From assembly GCF_025717535.1 (NCBI RefSeq), contig NZ_JAJIRO010000001.1:1488001-1552000 (forward strand): 64,000 nt of DNA, in the 5' to 3' direction. Below the pieces are notes generated by a model. That model saw only the letters and a list, made by a program, of their open reading frames with translations, searched no databases and was not told where the DNA came from. This DNA comes from Paucibacter sp. Y2R2-4 (lineage in GTDB: Bacteria > Pseudomonadota > Gammaproteobacteria > Burkholderiales > Burkholderiaceae_C). This document shows, piece after piece, positions 27,299 through 35,397 of the stretch (positions are counted from its first letter, which is position 1; each line of letters begins with the position of its first letter). A program made the position numbers and the translations under genes.

Positions 27299-27416
27299 GG
27301 CGTGGTCATCATGACCAACGGCGACCAAGGCGGCGCGGCGATCGGTGAGATCCGCAGCCGAGTGGCTGCGGCCTACGGCTGGGACCAGCTCGACATGCCA
27401 TTGCCCCGATAGACAG

Positions 27417-27432
27417 GCGGGCTGAAGCCCGC
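27417..27432. terminator. Possible hairpin terminator
   Basis: GCGGGCT/AGCCCGC with a two-base loop lies between the convergent serine hydrolase and methyltransferase genes. There is no T-run, so terminator function is doubtful. Confidence 0.35.
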
Positions 27433-27447
27433 AACACGCCGGCGGTA

Positions 27448-28149
27448 TCAGCTCGGCTTGCGCGCCACGATGAAGGCGCGGATGTCTTTGCCCCGCGTGC
27501 CGTGCCGCTCAACACTCAAGACCTCCAAGCCCTGGCGCGCAAAGGCCGCCAGCAGCTGTGGCTGTTTGAAGCACAGCACATGCGGCGCTTTGCCGATGGC
27601 GCGCATCAGCGGCAACGCAAGGTAGGGGATGAGCGGGTTCATCTCGCCGATGCAGGCCGTCTTGGAGATCAAGAGGCCGCCCGGCCGCAGGGCTTGCACC
27701 GCGACGCTCAGCGCCTGGTCGAGGTCGCTCACCAGGTGCAGCAGATTGAAGGCCAGCACCGCGTCATAAGCGCCGGGCGCGAACTCGGGCGCGTCGGCAT
27801 CGGCCAGCGCGAAGTTCAGCTGCGGCACAGGATTGGAGGCCAGCTTCTCTCGCGCAATCTCAATCATGCGGCTCGACACATCGGTCGCCAGGAAGTGCCG
27901 CGTGCCGGGCGCCAAACGCAGCGCGGTGCTGCCGGTGCCGCAGCCCAGTTCCAAGACCGTTTGCTCGGCCGAGAGCAAGCCCTGAACACGGGCCAGCGTG
28001 GCCTCGTAGCCGGCCATATCGGCAATCGGGTCGGTCGCGTACTTGCGGGCGATGCGGTCCCAAAAGCGCGCTTTGCGGGCGACAGCGGCGGGATTGGCGG
28101 GCGCTGTCGCACCCGTTTCGGCGCGCGGGGCAAGGGTGGGAGACGACAT
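27448..28149 (-). CDS. Class I SAM-dependent methyltransferase
   Basis: A 233-residue methyltransferase. Motif I reads VLELGCGTGSTAL and is followed by ATDVSSRMIEIAREK and DAVLAFNLLHLV, a standard Rossmann methyltransferase layout of the UbiE/BioC-like group. Substrate unknown. The ATG at 28149 is favoured; an in-frame ATG at 28191 would add 14 Ser/Pro-rich residues. It is divergent from the LysR gene at 28253, so that regulator probably controls it. Confidence 0.85.
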   Translation of the reverse strand: MSSPTLAPRAETGATAPANPAAVARKARFWDRIARKYATDPIADMAGYEATLARVQGLLSAEQTVLELGCGTGSTALRLAPGTRHFLATDVSSRMIEIAREKLASNPVPQLNFALADADAPEFAPGAYDAVLAFNLLHLVSDLDQALSVAVQALRPGGLLISKTACIGEMNPLIPYLALPLMRAIGKAPHVLCFKQPQLLAAFARQGLEVLSVERHGTRGKDIRAFIVARKPS

Positions 28150-28252
28150 AGAGGCTGCGGACGGAATCCGGGATGGAGAAGACCGCTGCATACTATCTAT
28201 GCATCAGTTCGCTGAAAACGCCGAAATCTGCACAGGACATATACATTGGCGT

Positions 28253-29134
28253 ATGGACAAACTGGATTGGAACCAGCTCAGGGCCTTTTTGGAGACGGCG
28301 GAGACCGGCTCGCTGTCGGCAGCGGCGCGCAAGCTGGGCCTGACCCAGCCGACGCTGAGCCGCCAGGTGGCGGCCATTGAGCAGCGCATGGGCGTGACCT
28401 TGTTCGAACGGGTGGGCAAGGCCATGGTGCTCTCCACCACCGGCATGGAACTGCTCGAACATGCCCGCGCCATGGGCGCTGCGGCCGAGGCCATGGGCTT
28501 GGCGGCCACCGGCCGCGCTCAGGCCATTGAGGGCGTGGTGTCAGTCTCGGCCAGCGACGCGGTGGCCGCGCACCTGCTGCCGCCACTGGTGCGGCAGTTG
28601 CGCAAGCAGGTGCCCGGCATTGCCATTGAGGTGATCTCATCCAATGCGCTGAGCGACCTCTTGCGCCGCGAGGCCGATATCGCGATTCGCCACGTCAAGC
28701 CCGATCAGCCCGACCTGATCGCGCGCCTGATCCGCGAGGCGACGGCCGGTTTCTACGCCTCCGAAGACTGGGTCCAGGCAAACGGCCATCCGCGCAGCAC
28801 CGAAGAGGCCGCCCGCCTGCCCTTTGTGGGCTCCGATCGCAGCGGCCAGTTCTTGGGCTATCTGCGCCAGCACGGCCTGCCGCTCACCGAGGCCAACTTC
28901 AGCTGCTACTGCGATCACTCCATCCCCCACCTAGCCCTGGTGCAGCAGGGCATGGGCATCGGCGTCATGATGGACGAGATTGCCCAAAGCACGCCGGGCT
29001 TGGTTCGCGTGTTGGATGAAGTGCCGCCGGTGCGCTTCCCCGTCTGGCTGGTGACGCACCGCGAGTTGCGCACCTCGCGGCGGATTCGGGCGGTGTTTGA
29101 GGCGCTGGCGGAAGGCTTGGCAGAGGCGCGCTGA
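28253..29134 (+). CDS. LysR-family transcriptional regulator
   Basis: A 293-residue LysR regulator. The N-terminal helix-turn-helix (GSLSAAARKLGLTQPTLSRQ) is clear and followed by the effector-binding domain with VSVSASDAVAAHLLPPL. As usual for LysR proteins it is divergent from a likely target, the methyltransferase gene ending at 28149, and the 100-base gap would hold the shared control region; no T-N11-A palindrome could be singled out with confidence. The ATG at 28253 opens MDKLDWNQLRAF, the typical family start. Confidence 0.92.
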   Translation: MDKLDWNQLRAFLETAETGSLSAAARKLGLTQPTLSRQVAAIEQRMGVTLFERVGKAMVLSTTGMELLEHARAMGAAAEAMGLAATGRAQAIEGVVSVSASDAVAAHLLPPLVRQLRKQVPGIAIEVISSNALSDLLRREADIAIRHVKPDQPDLIARLIREATAGFYASEDWVQANGHPRSTEEAARLPFVGSDRSGQFLGYLRQHGLPLTEANFSCYCDHSIPHLALVQQGMGIGVMMDEIAQSTPGLVRVLDEVPPVRFPVWLVTHRELRTSRRIRAVFEALAEGLAEAR

Positions 29135-29188
29135 ACCGGGCTGGCCAAGTCTCGGCAGTCAAGGCGCAAACCCCATTGCTATGAACTC

Positions 29189-29225
29189 GGGAGCAAGTCT
29201 TAAATCCAAAAACAAGACCTGTCCC
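29189..29225. repeat. REP-like palindrome, degenerate
   Basis: GGGAGCAAGTCTTAAAT ... ACAAGACCTGTCCC, a diverged copy of the element at 29446 with the same central TTAAATC and right arm. Confidence 0.5.
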
Positions 29226-29393
29226 TGAATTCCCTCGCCATCGCCTCTGCGCCGTCTTTGGCGCAGCCTGTCACACCCAAATGCAGTCTGTCTTCGGTGG
29301 CTTGAGGAAGGAACGCGCCTTGCCTACAGTGCAGCAGCTTTAACCTATTCGGGGGCCAACATCGGCCCTTTTCGATTCCAAGGTCGCCCGCAT

Positions 29394-29483
29394 AAACACA
29401 GCCGGGGTGAAAACACAGCCGGGGTCAGGCCTTAAAAACACAGCCGGGGTCAGGCCTTAAATCTCAAGGCAAGACCTGACCCC
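29394..29483. repeat. Tandem REP-like repeat cluster
   Basis: Three head-to-tail copies of AAACACAGCCGGGGT (the last two extended by CAGGCCTTAAA) end in a full palindrome at 29446-29483: GGGGTCAGGCCTTAAATC followed by CAAGGCAAGACCTGACCCC. The structure suggests local duplication of a REP-like unit. Confidence 0.65.
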
Positions 29484-29605
29484 TCACAGCCTCAGCTGCC
29501 AGCGCTTAGCCAAGCCGCTTCGGACCCCGCCGAGTTCAGCAAGCATGCAAAACTCAATAAGCTTGGGCCAGCTACGCTTGCAGACTCCAGTTCAAAGCTC
29601 GAATC

Positions 29606-30355
29606 TCAAGCCGCCATCATTTGAGCCACATGGGCTTCCAAGGCTTTGGGCTCGCCACGCCAAATGCGGCCGAACTCTTGAGCTATCGGGTCCGGGAAGA
29701 TGTCTTGCACGCCCGCTTCGATCTCGCGCACCATGGTTTGTGCAACGAGGGCTGGGCTTGCTTTTTCAAATGGCACATGCTCAGCCATGCGGGTATCCAC
29801 AGGGCCTGGGTAGATGCCGAACACTTGGGTCCGCTGGGCGGCCAACACCAGGCGTGTAGCCTGGGTGACCGAGTGGGTGGCCGACTTGGACGCGCTGTAA
29901 GACATGAAGGGCGGAAAGCTCACCAAGGACGCGACCGAGCTCACATTGGCAATGCCGCCCCCACCATTGCGCCCCAGGATAGGAGCAAAGGCTTGCATCA
30001 TCTGCAAAGTGCCGAAGTAGTTGACGTCCATCTCGACCCGGCCGGCGCTCAGCCAACTGGGGTCCGCGAAGTCCTGGCTCATATGCGCAGCAACTCCGGC
30101 GTTGTTGATCAGCAGCGTCACATCTTGCGCGCGCTCGGCGGCAGCCTGGATCTCGGCTGCTTGCGTCACATCCAGACGCAGAGGCACCAGCTTGTCTCCA
30201 TGCCGGGCTTGCAAGGCCGCCAATTCAGACACCTGCCTTGCGCCGGCGTAAACCTTGGCCGCGCCTTTGGCGAACAAAGCGTCCACCAAGGCCTCGCCAA
30301 TACCGCGGTTGGCACCCGTCACCAGGGCCACGGCCCCTTCAATTTGGAATCCCAT
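29606..30355 (-). CDS. Short-chain dehydrogenase/reductase
   Basis: A 249-residue classical SDR. TGANRGIG (residues 14-21) binds the nucleotide, NNAG is at about residue 87 and the active-site YSASK follows VSSVASL. Substrate unknown. It is divergent from a TetR-type regulator, and two palindromes in the shared 98-base gap indicate that this regulator represses it. AGAGGA precedes the ATG. Confidence 0.9.
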   Translation of the reverse strand: MGFQIEGAVALVTGANRGIGEALVDALFAKGAAKVYAGARQVSELAALQARHGDKLVPLRLDVTQAAEIQAAAERAQDVTLLINNAGVAAHMSQDFADPSWLSAGRVEMDVNYFGTLQMMQAFAPILGRNGGGGIANVSSVASLVSFPPFMSYSASKSATHSVTQATRLVLAAQRTQVFGIYPGPVDTRMAEHVPFEKASPALVAQTMVREIEAGVQDIFPDPIAQEFGRIWRGEPKALEAHVAQMMAA

Positions 30356-30392
30356 GTTTTCAGTCCTCTGTCACGATCAAGTTCAATTCAAA

Positions 30393-30406
30393 ACAGACCG
30401 GTCTGT
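30393..30406. promoter_or_regulatory. TetR-type operator 1
   Basis: ACAGACCGGTCTGT, a perfect 14-base palindrome between the divergent SDR and TetR genes, typical of TetR-family operators. Confidence 0.75.
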
Positions 30407-30428
30407 CTATTTCTGGTTTTGACTTTAG

Positions 30429-30442
30429 ACAGACTTGTCTGT
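30429..30442. promoter_or_regulatory. TetR-type operator 2
   Basis: ACAGACTTGTCTGT shares both ACAGAC/GTCTGT half sites with operator 1; centres are 36 bases apart. It ends 11 bases before the TetR start codon, so binding should repress the regulator's own gene. Confidence 0.75.
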
Positions 30443-30453
30443 ATTGTCAACAC

Positions 30454-31032
30454 ATGGCTTCAAAAAACACTACAGACAAAGATGCCGCCAGCGTTCGCCA
30501 GCGACTGATCGACAGTGCCGACCGGCTCTTCTACCAAGAGGGTTTCCGGGCGGTTGGCATCGACCGTGTGCTGGCCGAGGCCGGCGCCGCCAAGGCTTCG
30601 CTGTACGCCCATTTCGGCAGCAAAGATGAGTTGGTGGCCGCCTGCATAGAGCGGCGAACTTTGGACGCCAAAGCGCAAATCCTGGCCTATGTCGAGGCGG
30701 TTGAGCCCGAGCAACGGCCAATGCGCCTGTTTGACTTTCTGGTGGATTGGGTCAATCAAGACACCTTTCGCGGCTGCCCGGTGCAACATCTGGTCGCGGA
30801 GTTCCCGGAGGCCGGGCATCCGGCCCGCCAGCAGGCAAACCTGCAGCGCCAGTGGCTGCAAGGGCAGTTGGAACTCTGGTGCGGAGCAGCCGCGCTTAGC
30901 GACGCGAAGCAAACCGCCCGAGCCCTGGCCGTTTTGTTTGACGGGGCTCTCGCCGCGGCAGAGCAAGACGGCCCTGAGCGGGCCAGCGACGCACGCTGGG
31001 CCGCTGCGCAATTGCTTGACGCTCACCGCTGA
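30454..31032 (+). CDS. TetR/AcrR-family repressor
   Basis: A 192-residue TetR regulator. The N-terminal DNA-binding helices (RLIDSADRLFYQEGFRAVGI and AGAAKASLYAHFGSKDELV) are complete; the C-terminal ligand domain contains FRGCPVQHLVAEFPE, a cysteine-bearing segment seen in TetR proteins of the short-chain dehydrogenase-linked group. The ATG at 30454 fits; frames further upstream pass through the operators and are not credible. It probably controls the divergent SDR and itself. Confidence 0.92.
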   Translation: MASKNTTDKDAASVRQRLIDSADRLFYQEGFRAVGIDRVLAEAGAAKASLYAHFGSKDELVAACIERRTLDAKAQILAYVEAVEPEQRPMRLFDFLVDWVNQDTFRGCPVQHLVAEFPEAGHPARQQANLQRQWLQGQLELWCGAAALSDAKQTARALAVLFDGALAAAEQDGPERASDARWAAAQLLDAHR

Positions 31033-31150
31033 ACCCCAGGGCCAAGAAACCCGCAGCTTCAAGGCATAGCGCCAAAGGCCGTGGACCCCGGTGGGTCGGC
31101 CATGCAAAATAGGGCGGACCGTCGATCTCTACCCTTTCAGGAGCCGGCAC

Positions 31151-31972
31151 ATGCCAGGGTTCACGAGCAACTGCATTCCGCGAAGCATCTCTGGGCAATG
31201 GCGGCGGCTTGGGGTGATGACCTTGCTGCTGTGTCAGTGGGCGTTGGCGGCGCAAGCCGCGCCCTGCGCGCGACCGCTGCGTATGGCCATGATGGAATGG
31301 CCGCCCTACTTTTACCCCAATGAAAAAGGCGAGGCGGTTGGCGCCGATATCGAGCTGATACGCGCCGTGTTCAAGGAGGCCGGCTGCAGCCTGGAACTGG
31401 CAGAAATCGTGCCGCGCAATCGCCGCTATGCCATGTTCAAAGCGGGCGAACTCGACATCATTCCCGGCGCCTCAGACACGCCGGAGCGGCGCGAGTTTGC
31501 CTGGTTCGGCCGCGCCTATCGCATGGAAACGGTGAGCTTCTTCACACTGCCCGCCAAGCTCGCGCTCTACCGCGACATCACAGGATTTCAAGACCTGCTG
31601 AGCCGGCGCATCGCCCTGCTGAGCCTCAACGCCGGCTGGTTTGGCCCCGAGTACGAGCAGTACATCGGCCGGCTGCAAGAGGCCCGGCTGAGTTCAACTT
31701 TCGAAACTTTTGAAAAAGGCCTGTTGATGCTGATGCGCGAGCGCGGCGAGCTGATCATGGCCGACCACGCAACCTTGCTCTTGGAAGCCAGCCGCTTGAA
31801 GATGGAGTTAGCGCCTCTGCCCTATCACCCATCCAACGCGCCCGTCCATCTGATGTTCAGCAAAAAAACTGTCAGCGAAGAGGACGTGCAGCGCCTCAAC
31901 GCTGCGCAAGAGCGGCTGGAAACACGGGGCGCGTTGCGCGCCATACGGGCGCGTTACAACGTGCAGTACTGA
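31151..31972 (+). CDS. Periplasmic substrate-binding-like protein (SBP_bac_3 type)
   Basis: A 273-residue exported protein with a family-3 extracellular solute-binding fold. The signal peptide (VMTLLLCQWALAAQA) precedes LRMAMMEWPPYFYPN, then GADIELIRAVFKEAGC and ELDIIPGASDTPERREFAWF, the characteristic core of amino-acid/polar-solute binding proteins. There is no ABC permease nearby, so it may be a stand-alone sensor or relic transporter part. AGGAG lies seven bases before the ATG at 31151; a later ATG at 31217 (MTLLL) is possible. Confidence 0.85.
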   Translation: MPGFTSNCIPRSISGQWRRLGVMTLLLCQWALAAQAAPCARPLRMAMMEWPPYFYPNEKGEAVGADIELIRAVFKEAGCSLELAEIVPRNRRYAMFKAGELDIIPGASDTPERREFAWFGRAYRMETVSFFTLPAKLALYRDITGFQDLLSRRIALLSLNAGWFGPEYEQYIGRLQEARLSSTFETFEKGLLMLMRERGELIMADHATLLLEASRLKMELAPLPYHPSNAPVHLMFSKKTVSEEDVQRLNAAQERLETRGALRAIRARYNVQY

Positions 31973-32023
31973 GGCCACGACAAGGCCTCACCTCTCTCGA
32001 ACACCGGGGCCGATCAGCCCGGA

Positions 32024-32411
32024 CTATTGGGTGTCGATAACCTTGACCGTCGAGTCGACCTTGCTGCTGTCCAGGATGCCCATGCCATTGGGCGTGCTGG
32101 CCCCCCATTTCTTCAGCTCGTCTTCATTGTCAAATTGCTGGGGGGCTTGAGCCCTGCCCGTGAAGATCAGCTGAGTCCAGATGGCCTTGTATTGCTTTTC
32201 GTTCTTGCCCACATAGCCGGCCACAAAATCCTCGCGCAGCTTGCCCTCTCTTGGCAGCCCGACCTGGACCGCCCCCTCCGAGCAAAGAAATGGTCTGGCC
32301 AAGAAACAAGGCTTTGGCCTCTTCCGCCTTGGCCTTGTTGTTCAACTGCGGTTTGACAACGACCACGGGCTCGGCCTGTGCCGCGCAAGCCAGCAAGTTC
32401 GACAAGGCCAC
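32024..32411 (-). pseudogene. Phosphate-binding-like protein, frameshifted and truncated
   Basis: Remnant of the short PstS-like periplasmic family. Residues ALSNLLACAAQAEPVVVVKP resemble the end of a signal peptide and first strand; KALFLGQTISL follows, then a frameshift in a run of five C/G (32272-32276) puts the rest (GAVQVGLPREGKLREDF, YKAIWTQLIFTG, KKWGASTPNGMGILD, ending VKVIDTQ) in another frame. One fewer base would restore the frame. Its start is lost by fusion to the porin fragment. Confidence 0.75.
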
Positions 32412-32777
32412 CAGGCGCAGCGAGCCCCAGTCGGTGCAGAATTCAAGGTAAGCACCCATGATGCCTTGCCAGGTCACTTCGGTCTTGTCGCCGCAATAGA
32501 CCTGGTCGGGCATGCAATTGTCTTTGTCGGTCTCGGTGCCAGCCCAGGCATTTGCCGAGACCGACACGCCACCCAGAGTGCCCCGGTACTGCAGATTAAC
32601 GCCCTTGTGGGCCACGATCTGCCATCTACAAAGGTCGCCGGGAGGACGTATCCAGGGCTAGGCCTAGCCCGCCTGGGCGACCGAAGCCGCCAAAAGCGAG
32701 ACACCCAAAGCCAGGGCATGGAGGCCCGTCGAAACTGCTTGACGCGTCGCGCACTCCGAGCACCTGGTGGAAACCAT
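32412..32777 (-). pseudogene. Outer-membrane porin-like gene remnant
   Basis: The 5' part encodes a signal peptide (LHALALGVSLLAASVAQAG) that is interrupted at once by two TAG codons within the 16-base palindrome 32655-32670. Beta-barrel sequence resumes (VNLQYRGTLGGVSVSANAW, VTWQGIMGAYLEF) and breaks off at TDWGSLRL, joined in frame to the phosphate-binding remnant. C-terminal barrel strands are missing. Confidence 0.65.
32655..32670. repeat. 16-bp perfect palindrome in porin remnant
   Basis: GGGCTAGGCCTAGCCC is a perfect palindrome whose insertion supplies two in-frame TAG codons to the porin reading frame, directly after its signal peptide. Confidence 0.6.
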
Positions 32778-33036
32778 GGTGTCATTTGGATCGCGCGAGT
32801 GAAAGCCTCGATGCGTGCCAATCACACCACTGTCCTTGCGTTTCTGGCATTTTTGTGGGCAGTTGCGCACAACTTGCCCTTGCGCAGGCATTGAAGGCGT
32901 CACAAACAGGTGCAGGAATGCAGGGCCAGCGCTCAAAGCCAGAACTGGGGATAGCCCGCAAGACCCAGCAGAACTTCACAGGCTCTAATGCCAAGCTGAT
33001 ATGTTTCAAATCCCTAGCGGCTAACTTGCACGGATC

Positions 33037-34698
33037 ATGCACCACACCTCTCGCTTCTTTTCTGGCTCATGGCCGCTGGCACTGAGCCTGGCTTCTTGCC
33101 TCGGCATGAGCCTGGCGCCGAGCTGGGCGCAAAGTCAAACCCCGCAGCCACAAGTGGAGGAAGCTCCGCTGCGCGCGCATCTGGCGCTGCTGGCCTCGGA
33201 CCTGTTCGAGGGCCGAGGCACCGGGCAACGCGGCGGCGATCTGACCGTGGCGTATCTGGAAACTCAGGTGCAAGCGCTGGGCCTGCAGCCGGGCAACCGC
33301 CAAAGCAAGAGCTACCGCCAGCCGGTGCAGCTGATCGGGGTCAGCACCTTGTTGGAGCAGAGCCAGCTGAGCGTCAGAACAGCTCATCAAAAGCCGGCCC
33401 TTCCCCTGAGCTTTGGTACGGACTGGGTGTTTTCCACCGGCAATGGGCAGGCGCTGAATGTGTTTGAAGATGCGGAGTTGGTCTTCGCCGGCTACGGCAT
33501 CAGCGCGCCGGAAGAAGGCAATTGGGACGACTTCAAGGGCCTGGATGTGCGCGGCAAGATTCTGATCGTGCTGGCCAACGACCCCTACCCCACCGAGGCC
33601 GAGCCGAACCGCTTTGGCGGCAAGGCCATGACCATCTATGGCCGGCGCGGCTACAAGTATGAGGAAGCACTGCGGCGTGGCGCCAAGGGTGTGCTGGTCA
33701 TCCACAGCGAAGCCTCCACCCAAACCAGCTGGCCGGTGGTGAGCCAGGGCGCTTTGGCCGAGCAGTTCCAGCTGGCCGGCAAAGAACCGGGCCTGGCCTT
33801 GCAAGGCTGGCTGAGCGAAGGCGCCGCACAAAAGCTGTTTGCCGCCGCTGGCCTGGACCTGGCCCAGCAACGCGCCGCCGCCGAAGGCCGCGACTTCAAG
33901 CCCCAGGTCCTAGCACTCAAACTCAGCGGCAAGCTGGCGGCCCGCAGCCGCACGCTGCAGCAAGACAATATCGCCGCCCTCGTGCCCGGCACCGACCCGC
34001 AGCTGAAAGACGAGTTGCTGATCTACAGCGCCCATTGGGACCATTTGGGCAAGCAGGTGCAGGGCGACAAGACCGTGATCTTCAATGGTGCTGTGGACAA
34101 CGCCTCAGGCAGCGCAGCACTCTTGGCCATGGCCCAGGCGGCGGTGCGCCAGCCGGCGCGGCGCAGCCAGTTGTTTTTGTGGGTGGCCGCCGAGGAGCAA
34201 GGCCTGCTGGGCAGCGCCTGGTATGCGGCGCACCCGCTTTGGCCGCTGGCCAAGACCGCGGCGGCGCTGAACCTGGACACGCTCAACTTCGTCGGCCGCA
34301 CCCGCGACATCGGTGCCAGCGGCAGCGAGCGCAGCGATCTGATCGATGTGGCCCGCCGCGTTGCGAGCGACATGGGCTTGAGTGTGGCGCCGCCACGCAT
34401 CGACACCGGCGGCTACTACTTCCGCAGCGACCATTTCAGCTTCGCCAAGGCCGGCGTGCCGGCCTTCTCGGTCAGCAGCGGCAGCCAGTACATCGGCGAC
34501 GCCGAGAGCCTGGCCGCCAAGCGCCGCGCTTATGGCGCGCGCTACCACCAGGCCAGCGACACCTACGACCCGACTTGGGACCTCTCAGGTATGCGCGAGC
34601 AAGCCCAATACACCCTCAATCTGGGCCGCGCTATCGCGGACACCGAGGCCCTGCCGGCTTGGAAGCCAGGCGACCCGTTTGGCGCGGTCAAGCGCTGA
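33037..34698 (+). CDS. Secreted M28 family metallopeptidase
   Basis: A 553-residue aminopeptidase-type zinc peptidase. A signal peptide (LALSLASCLGMSLAPSWAQ) is followed by a PA-like insert region (VFAGYGIS...GKILIVLANDP) and the M28 catalytic domain: zinc ligands in YSAHWDHLG, NGAVDNASG, AAEEQGLLGS, LNLD and RSDHFSFAKAGVP. It should remove N-terminal residues from peptides outside the cytoplasm. The ATG at 33037 is the only good signal-peptide start. Confidence 0.9.
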   Translation: MHHTSRFFSGSWPLALSLASCLGMSLAPSWAQSQTPQPQVEEAPLRAHLALLASDLFEGRGTGQRGGDLTVAYLETQVQALGLQPGNRQSKSYRQPVQLIGVSTLLEQSQLSVRTAHQKPALPLSFGTDWVFSTGNGQALNVFEDAELVFAGYGISAPEEGNWDDFKGLDVRGKILIVLANDPYPTEAEPNRFGGKAMTIYGRRGYKYEEALRRGAKGVLVIHSEASTQTSWPVVSQGALAEQFQLAGKEPGLALQGWLSEGAAQKLFAAAGLDLAQQRAAAEGRDFKPQVLALKLSGKLAARSRTLQQDNIAALVPGTDPQLKDELLIYSAHWDHLGKQVQGDKTVIFNGAVDNASGSAALLAMAQAAVRQPARRSQLFLWVAAEEQGLLGSAWYAAHPLWPLAKTAAALNLDTLNFVGRTRDIGASGSERSDLIDVARRVASDMGLSVAPPRIDTGGYYFRSDHFSFAKAGVPAFSVSSGSQYIGDAESLAAKRRAYGARYHQASDTYDPTWDLSGMREQAQYTLNLGRAIADTEALPAWKPGDPFGAVKR

Positions 34699-34767
34699 GC
34701 TTTGGGGCTTGGCCCTAATGCTGCAAGTCGGTGGCAACGGTCACATGGACTCGACTAATATGGGGCC

Positions 34768-35397
34768 ATGTCACTCGCCTCTGCCACCGGCCAATTGCTG
34801 GCCGCCCTGGCCCGCCTGATCACTGGCGCACAAGGCCATTGGAAAGGCTGCCCGCCGATGGCGGAGCAGCGCATTTACTTTGCCAACCATCAAAGCCACT
34901 TTGACTGGGTGCTGATCTGGGCCGCCTTGCCCAGCGAGCTGAGGGCGCAAACCCGCCCCATCGCCGCCCGCGACTACTGGACCAGCAGCCCACTCAAAGC
35001 CTGGATCACCTCGGCGGTGTTCAATGCCATTTATGTGTCGCGCACCCGCTCCACGCCCGATGAAGACCCGCTGGAGCCGCTGGTCGAGGCCTTGCGCCAG
35101 GGGGACTCGCTGGTGATCTTCCCCGAGGGCACGCGCTCCAGCAAAGGTGAGCCGCAGGTCTTCAAAGCGGGGCTTTATCACTTGGCCGAGCAGTTCCCGC
35201 AGGTCAAGCTGATCCCCACCTGGATCGACAATGTGCAGCGCGTCATGCCCAAGGGCGAGGTGGTGCCGGTGCCGATTTTGTGCACCGTCACTTTCGGCGC
35301 GCCGCTGCACTTGCAGCCCGGCGAAGACAAGCGCGCCTTTCTGGAACGCGCCCGCGCCGCCGTGCTGGCCCAGCAACCGGGCGGAGGCTGGGACTGA
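34768..35397 (+). CDS. 1-acyl-sn-glycerol-3-phosphate acyltransferase-like
   Basis: A 209-residue PlsC-type acyltransferase. The HX4D catalytic box is in NHQSHFDWVL and the glycerophosphate-binding FPEGTRSSKG follows. It lacks an N-terminal membrane helix. It would make phosphatidic acid or an analogous lipid. It overlaps the CdsA-like gene by one base (TGATG), pairing phosphatidate synthesis with its use. Confidence 0.88.
   Translation: MSLASATGQLLAALARLITGAQGHWKGCPPMAEQRIYFANHQSHFDWVLIWAALPSELRAQTRPIAARDYWTSSPLKAWITSAVFNAIYVSRTRSTPDEDPLEPLVEALRQGDSLVIFPEGTRSSKGEPQVFKAGLYHLAEQFPQVKLIPTWIDNVQRVMPKGEVVPVPILCTVTFGAPLHLQPGEDKRAFLERARAAVLAQQPGGGWD

Larger units (their letters stand above)
29135..29605. 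other. Non-coding region rich in REP-like repeats
   Basis: About 470 bases between convergent LysR and SDR genes. It carries at least two palindromic repeat elements (29189-29225, 29446-29483) and a tandem array. Between them lies unremarkable sequence with no supported gene and no recognised transposase. Confidence 0.6.

Noticed and set aside
29545-29859. Small plus-strand frame before the SDR gene
   Set aside because: Antisense to the SDR 3' end, no start context, no similarity.
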